This document shows positions 55,977-64,000 of a DNA stretch of 64,000 bases, one piece after another. The notes beneath the pieces were generated by a model. It did no database searches and was not told the origin of the DNA. It saw only the letters and a program-made list of their open reading frames with translations. The position numbers and the translations under genes were made by a program. Within the stretch, counting starts at the first letter, position 1; each line of letters opens with the position of its first letter. The stretch comes from Parapontixanthobacter aurantiacus (GTDB lineage: Bacteria; Pseudomonadota; Alphaproteobacteria; Sphingomonadales; Sphingomonadaceae), in contig NZ_WTYW01000001.1 of NCBI RefSeq assembly GCF_009827635.1, positions 142,001-206,000 on the forward strand. Reading direction: 5' to 3'.

Positions 55977-56351
55977 CTTCGTTTCGGTTCAATCAGGTTC
56001 GATGGCTATCGGCCAAAAGGAGGCGGCAACACCGCTGCAACCTCAAGCGGGTTTACGGAAATGATCGTAAGCCGCACCGGTTGCATCGTTCGAGGTGAAG
56101 CGCCGCTTAATTCGACGCCGGTTAGCCGTTTACGTTGCAACGCACAATGAGCGAGCCCGCAAATTGTTGCCAATCGGCACCGCCTCGACCACGAAACTGT
56201 CATACATCAAGACAATTCCGAATTAAATGTTGTGCGCTTACCGGTCGCCGGATAACATCGCGTCGGATTCGGCTCGACAAACCTAACATAATTAGGTGCG
56301 GGGCGGATCGCAGGAGGGACGTAGCGATAATCCACTCCAAGGGAATTACCT
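55977..56351. other. 375-bp non-coding interval upstream of the TorF-like gene
   Basis: Contains no credible coding frame. The right half is AT-richer and ends with a GGAGG (56311-56315) about 36 bases before the ATG. Probably the divergent promoter region for the phosphatase-ugd pair and the porin-like gene; no clear box could be assigned. Confidence 0.5.
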
Positions 56352-57140
56352 ATGCTTACGTCCTATCGCGGCCTTGCCGCAAAATCACTCGTCTATGCTG
56401 CGCTGTTCTCGGCTGCGGCAGGCGCTACGAGCGTTTCGGCGCAGACCACTCTTCCGCCAGAGGAAGTCGATGAGGGCGTCGAAATCGAAGGCCCGCTGAC
56501 ATTCTCCGCCAATGTCGCCCTGACCAGCGAATACCGCTTCCGCGGCGTCGACCTGTCGGGCGGAGAGATCGCCATTCAGGGCGGTTTCGACATGGCGCAT
56601 GAATCCGGTTTCTACGTCGGAACCTGGGCGTCCTCGCTCGACGAGACGACGGTCGGCTTCGGCAGCACCGAAGTCGACGTCTATGGCGGCTGGGGCGGTA
56701 ACCTGACCGACGCCGTATCCGTCGATGTCGGCGTCATCGGCTATCTCTATCCCGATGCCGGCCCTGGCGATTTCGACTATATCGAATTCTACGGCTCGGG
56801 CAGCTTCGCCGTCGGTCCCGCAAGCGCGACGGTCGGCGTGGCCTACGCGCCGGAGCAGGATTCGCTGGGCGGGACGGACAATCTCTACCTCTATACCGAT
56901 GTCGGAACGGGCATTCCGGGCACGCCGGTCACGCTCACCGGCCATCTCGGCTATACGGACGGGTTCCTGACCTTCACCGACGATGCCGAGGCGTTCGACT
57001 GGGCCATTACTGCCGAAGCGGGGCTTTATGGTCCGATCGGCATCAGCGTGGCATATGTCGGGGCCGAAGGCGACATTCCCGTCGGCGATTACGACTATGT
57101 CGACGATGCGATCGTCGTCACGCTGTCCGCCAGCTTCTGA
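56352..57140 (+). CDS. TorF-family putative porin
   Basis: 262 residues. Signal peptide through about residue 30 (SAAAGATSVSAQ). Then a beta-barrel-like sequence beginning FSANVALTSEYRFRGVDLSGGE, the hallmark of the TorF / TIGR02001 outer-membrane family, with alternating hydrophobic and Gly/Tyr-rich strands, ending VVTLSASF with the C-terminal Phe of outer-membrane proteins. Transport substrate unknown. Monocistronic with its own terminator. Confidence 0.85.
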   Translation: MLTSYRGLAAKSLVYAALFSAAAGATSVSAQTTLPPEEVDEGVEIEGPLTFSANVALTSEYRFRGVDLSGGEIAIQGGFDMAHESGFYVGTWASSLDETTVGFGSTEVDVYGGWGGNLTDAVSVDVGVIGYLYPDAGPGDFDYIEFYGSGSFAVGPASATVGVAYAPEQDSLGGTDNLYLYTDVGTGIPGTPVTLTGHLGYTDGFLTFTDDAEAFDWAITAEAGLYGPIGISVAYVGAEGDIPVGDYDYVDDAIVVTLSASF

Positions 57141-57160
57141 TATAATTCGGTTCACCGAGG

Positions 57161-57203
57161 AAGGGGCGTCGCCGAGGCATTCTCGTGCGGCGCCTCTTTT
57201 TTG
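57161..57203 (+). terminator. Rho-independent terminator of the TorF-like gene
   Basis: AGGGGCGTCGC (57162-57172) pairs, with G-U pairs, with GCGGCGCCTC (57187-57196), followed by a T-run to 57202. Confidence 0.75.
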
Positions 57204-57251
57204 TCTGGGCCCGCATTGTGCGACGGTGGCGGGGGGCTTATTGGGCGGGCC

Positions 57252-57689
57252 ATGACCAGCTATCTTCACACCATGATCCGCGTGTCCGACCCGGACACGA
57301 CCATCCGCTTCTTCGAACTCATCGGCCTGCGCGAAGTGCGCCGCCATGACAGCGAGGCGGGCCGCTTCACGCTCATCTTCCTTGCCGCGCCGGGCGAGGA
57401 AGGGGTCGCCGAACTCGAACTAACCTATAACTGGCCGCCGGAGGATGGCTCTGACGCCGAAACCTATTCGGGCGGGCGCAATTTCGGGCATCTCGCCTAC
57501 CGGGTCGAGAACATCTACGACACCTGCAAGCGGTTGCAGGACGCTGGCGTGACGATCAACCGGCCGCCGCGCGACGGGCACATGGCGTTTGTGCACTCAC
57601 CCGACGGTATTTCGGTCGAGTTGCTGCAAGAGGGTCACCTAGAGCCGCAGGAACCCTGGGCGAGCATGGAGAACACCGGCAGCTGGTAG
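57252..57689 (+). CDS. gloA: Lactoylglutathione lyase (glyoxalase I)
   Basis: Converts the methylglyoxal-glutathione hemithioacetal to lactoylglutathione. 145 residues from the ATG at 57252. Metal ligands: His near 6 in LHTMIRV, Glu near 58 in ELELTYN, His near 79 in GHLAYRV, Glu near 127 in ISVELLQ. Standard length, single gene. A longer frame from 57201 adds 17 unrelated residues. Confidence 0.93.
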   Translation: MTSYLHTMIRVSDPDTTIRFFELIGLREVRRHDSEAGRFTLIFLAAPGEEGVAELELTYNWPPEDGSDAETYSGGRNFGHLAYRVENIYDTCKRLQDAGVTINRPPRDGHMAFVHSPDGISVELLQEGHLEPQEPWASMENTGSW

Positions 57690-57725
57690 CGCGGCGCAAT
57701 TCGCGCTCGCTCGGCTGCACGTGGT

Positions 57726-58928
57726 TCAGACCGGCTCCTGGACCTCTTCCGGGTGGGTCGTCGTCAGGCGAAGGACGACGAAACCGAGGATCGCCGATAT
57801 GACGGAGCCCAGCAGGATGCCGATCTTCGCTTCGTCGATGAGGAACTGGCTCGGAAAGGCGAGGCCGCTGATGAACAGCGACATGGTGAAGCCGATCCCG
57901 CACAGGATCGTCACGCCGTAGATCTCGACCCAGTTCGCGTTCTCGGGCGCCTTGGCGATGCCCAGCTTGACCGCCGCGACGATGATGCCGAAGATGCCGA
58001 GCTGTTTGCCGACGACGAGGCCCGCGGCGATGGCGAGGGGCAGGGGGTCGAGCAGGTTGTCGAGCCCGATATCGCTCAGATCGACGCCCGCATTGGCGAA
58101 GCCGAACACCGGCACGACGAGATAGGCGCTCCACGGTGCGAGCGAATGTTCGAGCTTTTCGAGGAGAGACTGTCCGTCGCGGCGCTTCATCGGGACGGTG
58201 AGGGCGGCGACGACGCCCGCGATGGTCGCGTGCACGCCGGAGAACAGCACTGCGATCCACAGGAGCAGCGCTACGATGATGTAGGGCCAGATGCGATCGA
58301 CGCCGAACCGGTTCATGGCGACCATGACGCCGAACACGAGGAGCGAGATGACCAGCCACATCACCTTGATGTTCGCGGTATAGAAGGCCGCGATGACCAG
58401 CACCGCCCCGATGTCGTCGACGATGGCGACGGTCAGCAGGAACAGGCGCAAAGACGCGGGAACGCGGCTTCCTAAAAGGCCGAGAACGCCCATCGCAAAG
58501 GCGATGTCGGTCGCCGCGGGAATGGCCCAGCCGCGAATGAGCGTGCTGTCGCCGCCAGCGATCGAAACATAGATCAGCGCCGGAACCGCCATGCCGGCAA
58601 TGGCCGCCATGACCGGCAGACGGCGCTGTTCCGGGGTCGATAGCTGACCGGCGATGAGTTCGCGTTTTACCTCGAGGCCCACCACGAAGAAGAAGATCGC
58701 CATCAGACCGTCATTGATCCAAAGATGGAGGTCGTTGAGCTTGAACACCTCCTCGTCGAACCATTCGCCGTAGAAGAGCTGGTAATATTCCTGTGAGAAA
58801 GGTGAGTTCGCGGCAAGCATCGCGGCGGCAGCGACCATTATCAGAAGAACGCCGGCAGAGGCGTCGCTCACGAACAGGGCGCGCACGGGCGCGGCGATCT
58901 TGCGGATCGGTAATCTTATGTCAGCCAT
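57726..58928 (-). CDS. nhaA: Na+/H+ antiporter NhaA
   Basis: 400 residues, twelve-helix antiporter that exchanges 2 H+ for 1 Na+. The Asp-Asp pair of helix 5 is in VAIVDDIGAVLVIAAFYT; PAATDIAFAMGVLGLLG (helix 4 with its Thr-Asp) and the N-terminal LWINDGLMAIFFFVVGLE are diagnostic. In marine and saline relatives it exports Na+. Convergent with gloA, divergent from the glycosyltransferase with 34 bp between starts. Confidence 0.96.
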   Translation of the reverse strand: MADIRLPIRKIAAPVRALFVSDASAGVLLIMVAAAAMLAANSPFSQEYYQLFYGEWFDEEVFKLNDLHLWINDGLMAIFFFVVGLEVKRELIAGQLSTPEQRRLPVMAAIAGMAVPALIYVSIAGGDSTLIRGWAIPAATDIAFAMGVLGLLGSRVPASLRLFLLTVAIVDDIGAVLVIAAFYTANIKVMWLVISLLVFGVMVAMNRFGVDRIWPYIIVALLLWIAVLFSGVHATIAGVVAALTVPMKRRDGQSLLEKLEHSLAPWSAYLVVPVFGFANAGVDLSDIGLDNLLDPLPLAIAAGLVVGKQLGIFGIIVAAVKLGIAKAPENANWVEIYGVTILCGIGFTMSLFISGLAFPSQFLIDEAKIGILLGSVISAILGFVVLRLTTTHPEEVQEPV

Positions 58929-58961
58929 TACGCTCTACCCCTTTTCGCAAATGATGAAGAG

Positions 58962-60428
58962 TTGCAAGCATCGATAGGCGCTTTGCGGGTTTTCTTGGGG
59001 ACACGAGGGGCGCATTTCGTGGAATATCTGGCCGGGCTTTCGCCGTGGGACTGGTTCGTCCTCGTCGAATACGAATTACTGTTGTTCGCGGCGGTCTTCT
59101 TCCTGATCGGCGCGCTCGACGAGCTGGCGGTCGACATCCTGTATGTCTGGCTTCGCCTGACGGGCCGGATCGCGACGCCCCGCCTCGCGGAAGAAGAGAG
59201 CCTGTCCGCTCCGTTATCGGGCAGGGCCGCGGTCCTCATTCCCACTTGGCAGGAAGCGCGCGTAATCGGCGCTACGATTAGCTACGCTCTCAATGCATGG
59301 CCGCATCGCGAACTCACGATCTATGTCGGCTGCTATCGCAACGATCCCGAGACCATCGCGACGGTGGCGGCGATCGCGGAGAAAAACGCGCGCCTCGAAC
59401 TGGTCGTGGTTCCGCGCGACGGGCCGACCTGCAAGGCGGACTGCCTCAACCATCTCTATGACGCATTGAGACGTGACGAGGCGAAATCGGGCGAGCCGGT
59501 TCGGATGGTCGTGTTGCACGATGCGGAGGACATGGTCGATCCTGCGGCGCTGGCGCTGATGGACCGCGCGCTCGAAGAGGCGGAATTCGTGCAATTGCCC
59601 GTCCTTGCCCTGCCGCAGCGCGGATCGGCGCTGATCGCGGGCCATTATTGCGACGAGTTCGCCGAAGCGCATGGCAAGACGATGCCGGTGAGAGATGTCT
59701 TGCAGGCCGGTATTCCGGGCGCAGGGGTCGGCTGTGCGATCGCCCGACCGATGCTCGACCTCCTGGCGCGGGACAACGCACTGGCTGGCGAGAAAGCCCG
59801 GCCCTTCGCGACCAATTCCCTGACGGAGGATTATGAGCTCGGCCTTCGCATTTCGTCCTTCGGCGGAAGGGCGACGTTCCTGCGCGTGCGGCATGCCAGT
59901 GGCTCGCTCGTTGCGACCCGCTCCTACTTTCCCGACCGGCTCGACCAGTCGGTGCGCCAGAAGACCCGCTGGACGCATGGCATCGCCTTGCAAAGCTGGG
60001 ACCGGCTGGGCTGGCATGGCGGCCCGGTGAAGCTGTGGATGCAATTGCGCGACCGGCGCGGCCCGCTTGCCGCGCTGCTGCTCGCCATCGCCTATATTCT
60101 CGTCGCCATGCATGCGGCGGGCTGGGTGGCCGAGCGGACCGGCATCGGCGATACGGCAGCCTTTTCTCCGTTTCTTGCCGCGCTCCTCTGGTTCAATTTT
60201 GCCTTCTTCGTCTGGCGTGCGATCATGCGCTGCATCTTCACGACGCGTGAGTTCGGCCGCGTCGAGGGACTGTGGGCCATCGCTCGCATTCCGATTTCGA
60301 ACATCATTGCGATCATGGCCGGCCGGCGCGCGGTGATCGGCTATCTGAAGTCGCTGGGCGGCGAGGCGCCGCGCTGGGACAAGACGGAACATCTCGCTCA
60401 TCCGATGATGACCCGGCAGGGCGTCTGA
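58962..60428 (+). CDS. NfrB-like membrane glycosyltransferase (GT2)
   Basis: 488 residues, TTG start. N-terminal membrane helices (about 30-60), a GT2 domain from AVLIPTWQEARVIGATI, the metal-binding HDAEDMVDP near 185-193, TEDYELGLR near 288-296, and the acceptor-site motif QKTRWTHGI. C-terminal membrane helices follow at about 370-455. Closest in style to NfrB (phage N4 adsorption protein B), a processive exopolysaccharide synthase, but it ends where NfrB has a C-terminal MshEN cyclic-di-GMP domain, so that control is absent. It is followed 5 bases later by the barrel gene at 60433. Confidence 0.8.
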   Translation: MQASIGALRVFLGTRGAHFVEYLAGLSPWDWFVLVEYELLLFAAVFFLIGALDELAVDILYVWLRLTGRIATPRLAEEESLSAPLSGRAAVLIPTWQEARVIGATISYALNAWPHRELTIYVGCYRNDPETIATVAAIAEKNARLELVVVPRDGPTCKADCLNHLYDALRRDEAKSGEPVRMVVLHDAEDMVDPAALALMDRALEEAEFVQLPVLALPQRGSALIAGHYCDEFAEAHGKTMPVRDVLQAGIPGAGVGCAIARPMLDLLARDNALAGEKARPFATNSLTEDYELGLRISSFGGRATFLRVRHASGSLVATRSYFPDRLDQSVRQKTRWTHGIALQSWDRLGWHGGPVKLWMQLRDRRGPLAALLLAIAYILVAMHAAGWVAERTGIGDTAAFSPFLAALLWFNFAFFVWRAIMRCIFTTREFGRVEGLWAIARIPISNIIAIMAGRRAVIGYLKSLGGEAPRWDKTEHLAHPMMTRQGV

Positions 60429-60432
60429 CGGG

Positions 60433-60846
60433 ATGCATTCGCCGCAGCATCGGGCCCCGACGCGGAGGCGGCAGGCGGGCGAGCCGCTCTGGGCATTCCT
60501 GCTGATCGTCGCGGGCTGGATAACGCTGCGGGCGCTTCTGTGGGAGCCGCCGGTTCTCATTCCCGTCGAGCCCGATACGAGCGGATTGTTCGCAACCGTC
60601 AGCGAAGCGGAAGAGGTGCCCGAACCCATCGCGACCGAGGTCCTCCGCCCTGCGATCGAAGTGGCTGCGACGCCTTTTCTTGAGATAACGACGATCCTCA
60701 CACAGTCGCGCCGGTCCGACGGACTTCGGTCTCGACGAAGAATTTGCTCGCCGCTTCTTTGGCTGTCGCTCCTGTTGCCGAAGGTGAGCGCGACGCAGGA
60801 GACGTGGCTTCCCCGGTGGAGCGACCCGCCCCCTCGCTCGGCCTGA
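60433..60846 (+). CDS. 5' part of an apparently frameshifted inner-membrane/barrel gene
   Basis: 137-residue frame. A proper ATG five bases after the GT stop starts a protein with one membrane helix (about 19-37, WAFLLIVAGWITLRALLW) and an acidic linker. After about residue 85 the translation becomes Arg-rich and unlike a real domain (TQSRRSDGLRSRRRIC). The other plus-strand frame (feature at 60744) then continues a plausible protein. A single missing base near the T-run at about 60677-60686 would join the two. Read as one broken gene or a sequencing error. Confidence 0.55.
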   Translation: MHSPQHRAPTRRRQAGEPLWAFLLIVAGWITLRALLWEPPVLIPVEPDTSGLFATVSEAEEVPEPIATEVLRPAIEVAATPFLEITTILTQSRRSDGLRSRRRICSPLLWLSLLLPKVSATQETWLPRWSDPPPRSA

Positions 60847-61535
60847 TGCCATTTGCGCAGACGCCCGGACCGTGGTCGGGAGACACCTGGCTATTGCTGC
60901 GCGGCGGGCAGAGGACTGTGCAACGGGCGGGGGCGCCCGCGGGCGTTCTCGGCGAGGATCAGATCGGCGCAGTCCTGCGTTACCGCATCGCGCAGGCAGG
61001 AGGCCGCAATATCGCGCTTCACGCGCGGGCATCGAAAGCCTTGTCCGAAAATGGCGAAGCAGAGCTTGCCATCGGGCTTCAGGCAAGGCTGCTTGCCTCC
61101 ATTCCCGTCGTCGCTCATGTCGAGGGGCGTCTTGCCCTGCGCGACGACGAGACCGAACTGCGACCCGCAGCCTTTGTTACCACCGGCTTCGACGATGTCG
61201 CCTTGCCACTGGGCGCGAAGGCACGCGGCTACGGACAGGCAGGCTATGTGGGCGGTGCGTTCGCGACCCCCTTCGCCGATGGCCACATCGTCGCATCGCG
61301 CGAGGTCGCCTCCTTCGACCTTGCCCCGAGCGTTGCCGGAAAAGTCGAGGTCGGCGCTGGGGCGTGGGGCGGCGCGCAGGAAGGCGCGGCGCGCATCGAT
61401 GTCGGGCCTGAGGCGAGCGTCACGCTTCAGATCGCGGACGTCCCGCTTCGCATCGCCGCCAGCTACAGGGTGCGCGTAGGCGGTGACGCAATGCCTGCGG
61501 ACGGTGCCGCGATAACCATTTCGACGGGGTTTTGA
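60744..61535 (+). CDS. 3' part of the same gene: NfrA-like C-terminal barrel domain
   Basis: 263 residues opening at TTG; the frame extends upstream to a stop near 60684. From GPWSGDTWLLLRGG on it has beta-strand-rich sequence with GAVLRYRI, GLQARLLASIPV, AARIDVGPEASVTLQI and RVRVGGDAMPADGAAIT, ending ISTGF with a terminal Phe. The order resembles the C-terminal domain of NfrA, the outer-membrane partner of NfrB. The only start is a weak TTG without a clear ribosome site, which fits a frameshift from the frame at 60433. Family assignment by eye. Confidence 0.6.
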   Translation: MLAASLAVAPVAEGERDAGDVASPVERPAPSLGLMPFAQTPGPWSGDTWLLLRGGQRTVQRAGAPAGVLGEDQIGAVLRYRIAQAGGRNIALHARASKALSENGEAELAIGLQARLLASIPVVAHVEGRLALRDDETELRPAAFVTTGFDDVALPLGAKARGYGQAGYVGGAFATPFADGHIVASREVASFDLAPSVAGKVEVGAGAWGGAQEGAARIDVGPEASVTLQIADVPLRIAASYRVRVGGDAMPADGAAITISTGF

Positions 61536-61614
61536 CGCCACTTTTTTCCGCCGACGACAAGGCGCCGGAGATACGCGCTTTTCGTTTGGCAGGCGCTCGG
61601 TTAGGTGACAGGCG

Positions 61615-62535
61615 ATGGACGTCTATCTGCCCATAGCCAATCTCTCGGTGAACGGTCTCCTAATCGTCGCACTGGGCGGTCTGACCGGAATTCTTTCCGG
61701 CCTGTTCGGCGTGGGCGGAGGGTTTCTGACGACCCCGCTGCTGATCTTCTACGGCATCCCGCCGACGGTTGCCGCCGCCAGTGCCTCGACGCAGGTCACG
61801 GGGGCCAGCGTCTCGGGCGTGATCGCGCAGAATTCGCGGGGCGGCGTGGATTTCCAGATGGGCGCGGTCCTCATTGCAGGCGGCATGGTCGGGGCAGGGC
61901 TGGGCGCGATCCTGTTCCGCTTCTTCCAGTCGGTCGGGCAGATCGATGTCGTCATCAACATCCTCTACGTCGTGATGCTGGGAACGATCGGTGCGATGAT
62001 GGGGCGCGAGGCGCTGCAGACCCTGTTCCGCAAGGATGGCGAGAAACCCCCGCCGCGCAGACGGCGGCACCACCCGCTGGTGACGGCCCTGCCGCTGCGT
62101 TATCGCTTCTACCGTTCGGGCCTCTACATCTCGCCGCTCGCGCCGCTCCTTCTCGGCCTGGCGGTCGGCACGCTCACCATGCTGATGGGCGTCGGCGGCG
62201 GCTTCATCCTCGTTCCGGCACTGCTCTACATTCTCGGAATGAGCGCGAACGTCGTCGTGGGCACGTCGCTCTTCAACATCCTGTTCGTCACGATCGCCAC
62301 GACCATCATGCATTCGCTGACGACGAAGGCGGTGGACATGGTGCTCGTCGCCCTGTTGCTGATCGGGTCGGTCACGGGGGCGCAGATCGGCACCAAGCTC
62401 GCTTTCCAGGTGAAGCCCGAAATTCTGCGGCTCGTGCTGGCCGCGCTCGTCCTGTCGATCGCCTTCGTCATGCTGTTCAAGCTCGGCGTGAGGCCCGACG
62501 AGGTTTATACCGTGCAGCTGCTGGAGAACGTGTGA
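61615..62535 (+). CDS. Sulfite exporter TauE/SafE family (TSUP) permease
   Basis: 306 residues, about eight membrane helices in two repeats, each starting with a GxGGG-type motif (GLFGVGGGFLTTPLL near 29-43 and LMGVGGGFILVPALL near 190-205). Exports sulfite, sulfonates or similar anions in characterised members. The stop overlaps the next start (TGATG), a pairing with TIGR02186 proteins common in alphaproteobacteria. Confidence 0.9.
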   Translation: MDVYLPIANLSVNGLLIVALGGLTGILSGLFGVGGGFLTTPLLIFYGIPPTVAAASASTQVTGASVSGVIAQNSRGGVDFQMGAVLIAGGMVGAGLGAILFRFFQSVGQIDVVINILYVVMLGTIGAMMGREALQTLFRKDGEKPPPRRRRHHPLVTALPLRYRFYRSGLYISPLAPLLLGLAVGTLTMLMGVGGGFILVPALLYILGMSANVVVGTSLFNILFVTIATTIMHSLTTKAVDMVLVALLLIGSVTGAQIGTKLAFQVKPEILRLVLAALVLSIAFVMLFKLGVRPDEVYTVQLLENV

Positions 62536-63287
62536 TGCGCTATCTCCTGCTGATATTCGCCGCCCTCATGCTGTCGGGACAGCGCGACCCGATCCTTGTG
62601 CCGGAAATCTCGCAGCACGAGGTGCGCGTGCGTCAGGGCTTCACCGGGACAGAACTGCTGCTGTTCGGCGCCATCCTCGATCCGCGCGGGCAGCGTGCGG
62701 GCCGCGAATACGATATCATCGTCGTCCTGCGCGGACCATCCGAACCCATTCGCCTGCGAGAGAAAGAGCGGGTCGGCGGCATCTGGATGAACACCGAGAG
62801 CAGCGATTTCCGCTCTGCCCCGGCATTCTTCGCCGTCGCTTCCTCCCGCCCCATAGAGGAGATCGTCGACACGAAGACGGCGGCAATCTACGAGTTCGGG
62901 ACCGATTACATCCAGCTTTCTCCGAGCGGGGTTATCGACACGGACGAACAATTGCGCTTCAGCCGTGGCCTTGTCGATTTGAGGACGCGCGAAGGGCTCT
63001 ACAAGCAGGACATGGACGGCGTCACGATTACCGAGCAGGTGCTCTACCAATCGCGCATTTCGCTGCCCTCCAACGTCGTCACGGGAACCTACACGGCAGA
63101 GACCTTCGCCGTAACGCGCGGGCGGGTCATCGCCTCGGCGGTGACGCAAGTCGAAGTGCGCAAGGTCGGTTTCGAACGGGCGGTAGAGGTTTCTGCGGAA
63201 AATTACGGCCTCCTTTACGGCCTGGTCGCCGTCTTCCTCTCGATCTTCACCGGCTGGCTTGCCGGCCGCCTCTTCGCGATGGTCTGA
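62535..63287 (+). CDS. TIGR02186 family membrane protein
   Basis: 250 residues from the ATG at 62535. N-terminal signal-like helix (MRYLLLIFAALMLSG), a soluble domain (ISQHEVRVRQGFTGTELLLFGAI, then VVLRGPSEPIRLREKERVGGIW), and one C-terminal membrane helix (LLYGLVAVFLSIFTGWLAG). This pattern is TIGR02186, which accompanies TSUP transporters. Function unknown, probably a periplasmic partner of the transporter at 61615. A frame open from 61605 that runs through the transporter gene is spurious. Confidence 0.85.
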   Translation: MRYLLLIFAALMLSGQRDPILVPEISQHEVRVRQGFTGTELLLFGAILDPRGQRAGREYDIIVVLRGPSEPIRLREKERVGGIWMNTESSDFRSAPAFFAVASSRPIEEIVDTKTAAIYEFGTDYIQLSPSGVIDTDEQLRFSRGLVDLRTREGLYKQDMDGVTITEQVLYQSRISLPSNVVTGTYTAETFAVTRGRVIASAVTQVEVRKVGFERAVEVSAENYGLLYGLVAVFLSIFTGWLAGRLFAMV

Positions 63288-63395
63288 CGCGGCTGCATTA
63301 CAGCCCTTCGCGCAGCTTACGCGTTGACGCGATCTTAACCGCGGGCGGCTAGCTGTTCGTCTCGAAATTTGTTTGAGGCGAAGGACAGCTACAGC

Positions 63396-64000
63396 ATGGA
63401 TAATTACGGTTCGGACAGGATGCGGACATTCGATCCGTCGCAGGAAGACGGGGCCGTACCGCCGGCTTCCTACCGATCGTCCCAGCCTACCGACTTGCCC
63501 GAGAGCAGTGCCGATAACGACGCGTTGCGCGAACTTCCGCCGCGCCTGCGCAACCGGCCGCAGCAACCGCCCGAATACGATCCGACCCGCACCAATTTCG
63601 ACCCGGTCGAGGAAGCCCCGCCGAGCGAAAACGGCAGCCAGCCGATCGGCGTCATTCTCGACGTATCGGGCGCCGGATCGCAGATCGCCATCGACCTTCA
63701 GCGCCTCAGCGAATGCATGGAAGATGCCGACCCCGCCATTTCGCAGGCAGGTCAGGTCGGCAGCCAGATCAAGGTACGCGTCGGCAATAGCTGGCTGCTC
63801 GCCAACGTGCGCAACCAGCGCCAGGACCGCAAGGCGAATGGCGGTATTCTCGCCGATATCGACTTCTTGGGCGAGGGGCAGGAAGAAAAGCTGACGGGCC
63901 GGGTTTTCGGCTTCCGTCGCGGCGTCACTCGCTATCCCGTACCGGGCGCGCACGTCTATCCCTGCACGACGAGCGACCTCAAGCAGATATATGCGAGCGA
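63396..64000 (+). CDS. HerA-like ATP-binding protein, N-terminal part, cut by the window end
   Basis: 201 visible residues. After a Pro-rich disordered start (about 1-80) comes PIGVILDVSGAGSQIAIDL and GQVGSQIKVRVGNSWLLANV, then FLGEGQEEKLTGRVFGFRRG, matching the HAS-barrel domain that precedes the ATPase core in HerA/DUF87 proteins of sphingomonads. The Walker motifs would lie beyond the window. HerA-type ATPases act on DNA ends or as translocases. Confidence 0.7.
   Translation, partial: MDNYGSDRMRTFDPSQEDGAVPPASYRSSQPTDLPESSADNDALRELPPRLRNRPQQPPEYDPTRTNFDPVEEAPPSENGSQPIGVILDVSGAGSQIAIDLQRLSECMEDADPAISQAGQVGSQIKVRVGNSWLLANVRNQRQDRKANGGILADIDFLGEGQEEKLTGRVFGFRRGVTRYPVPGAHVYPCTTSDLKQIYAS

Noticed and set aside
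62505-63953. 482-residue minus-strand frame
   Set aside because: Lies opposite two genes with clear family motifs (TIGR02186, HerA-like); no domain of its own.

Overview
The window looks like a continuous piece of chromosome from a GC-rich alphaproteobacterium, most likely a sphingomonad of the Erythrobacteraceae type. The basis is a ChpT phosphotransferase, an alphaproteobacterial RpoH, a complete Entner-Doudoroff operon, DUF3297 and TorF-like proteins, and gene order recalled from that family. I could not run a database search, so the placement is inference.

Region 1 (1-20.5 kb) is core metabolism and housekeeping: the C-terminal part of ptsP, a RodZ-like protein, a CpoB/YbgF-like periplasmic protein and tilS on the plus strand. 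They face a tightly overlapped minus-strand operon zwf-edd-glk-eda-ppc that feeds glucose through the Entner-Doudoroff pathway. A transglutaminase, rimO, and serS-surE-K+ channel genes follow on the minus strand, then a plus-strand sulfotransferase.

Region 2 (20.4-30.5 kb) has sppA, a pyrB gene overlapped by a dihydroorotase-like pyrC' that has lost its metal ligands, a minus-strand ParA / ribbon-helix-helix / SPOR-lipoprotein operon ending in a clear terminator, a second SPOR protein and a DUF418 membrane protein.

Region 3 (about 30.5-37.5 kb) is the accessory part. It holds two small exported proteins, a large PTPS-related membrane protein, two orphan small membrane genes separated by copies of an imperfect repeat of about 120 bp, and a compact mercury-type locus (merR divergent from merT, a GDCC cysteine protein and an unusual flavin disulfide reductase) with a textbook 19-bp-spacer MerR promoter.

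Region 4 (37.5-53 kb) returns to core genes: der, tRNA-Leu(UAG), tig, clpP and clpX with an amidase gene inserted antisense between tig and clpP, a zinc/cadmium CDF transporter, mtgA, rpoH, an RluD-type synthase, a JAMM peptidase, chpT, a peptidoglycan amidase and the RNase P RNA directly behind it.

Region 5 (53-64 kb) carries a TspO-like protein, ugd plus a phosphatase, a TorF-like porin, a glyoxalase, nhaA, an NfrB-like glycosyltransferase followed by an apparently frameshifted NfrA-like barrel gene, a TauE/TIGR02186 pair and the start of a HerA-like ATPase cut by the window end. No CRISPR array, prophage or insertion sequence was seen.
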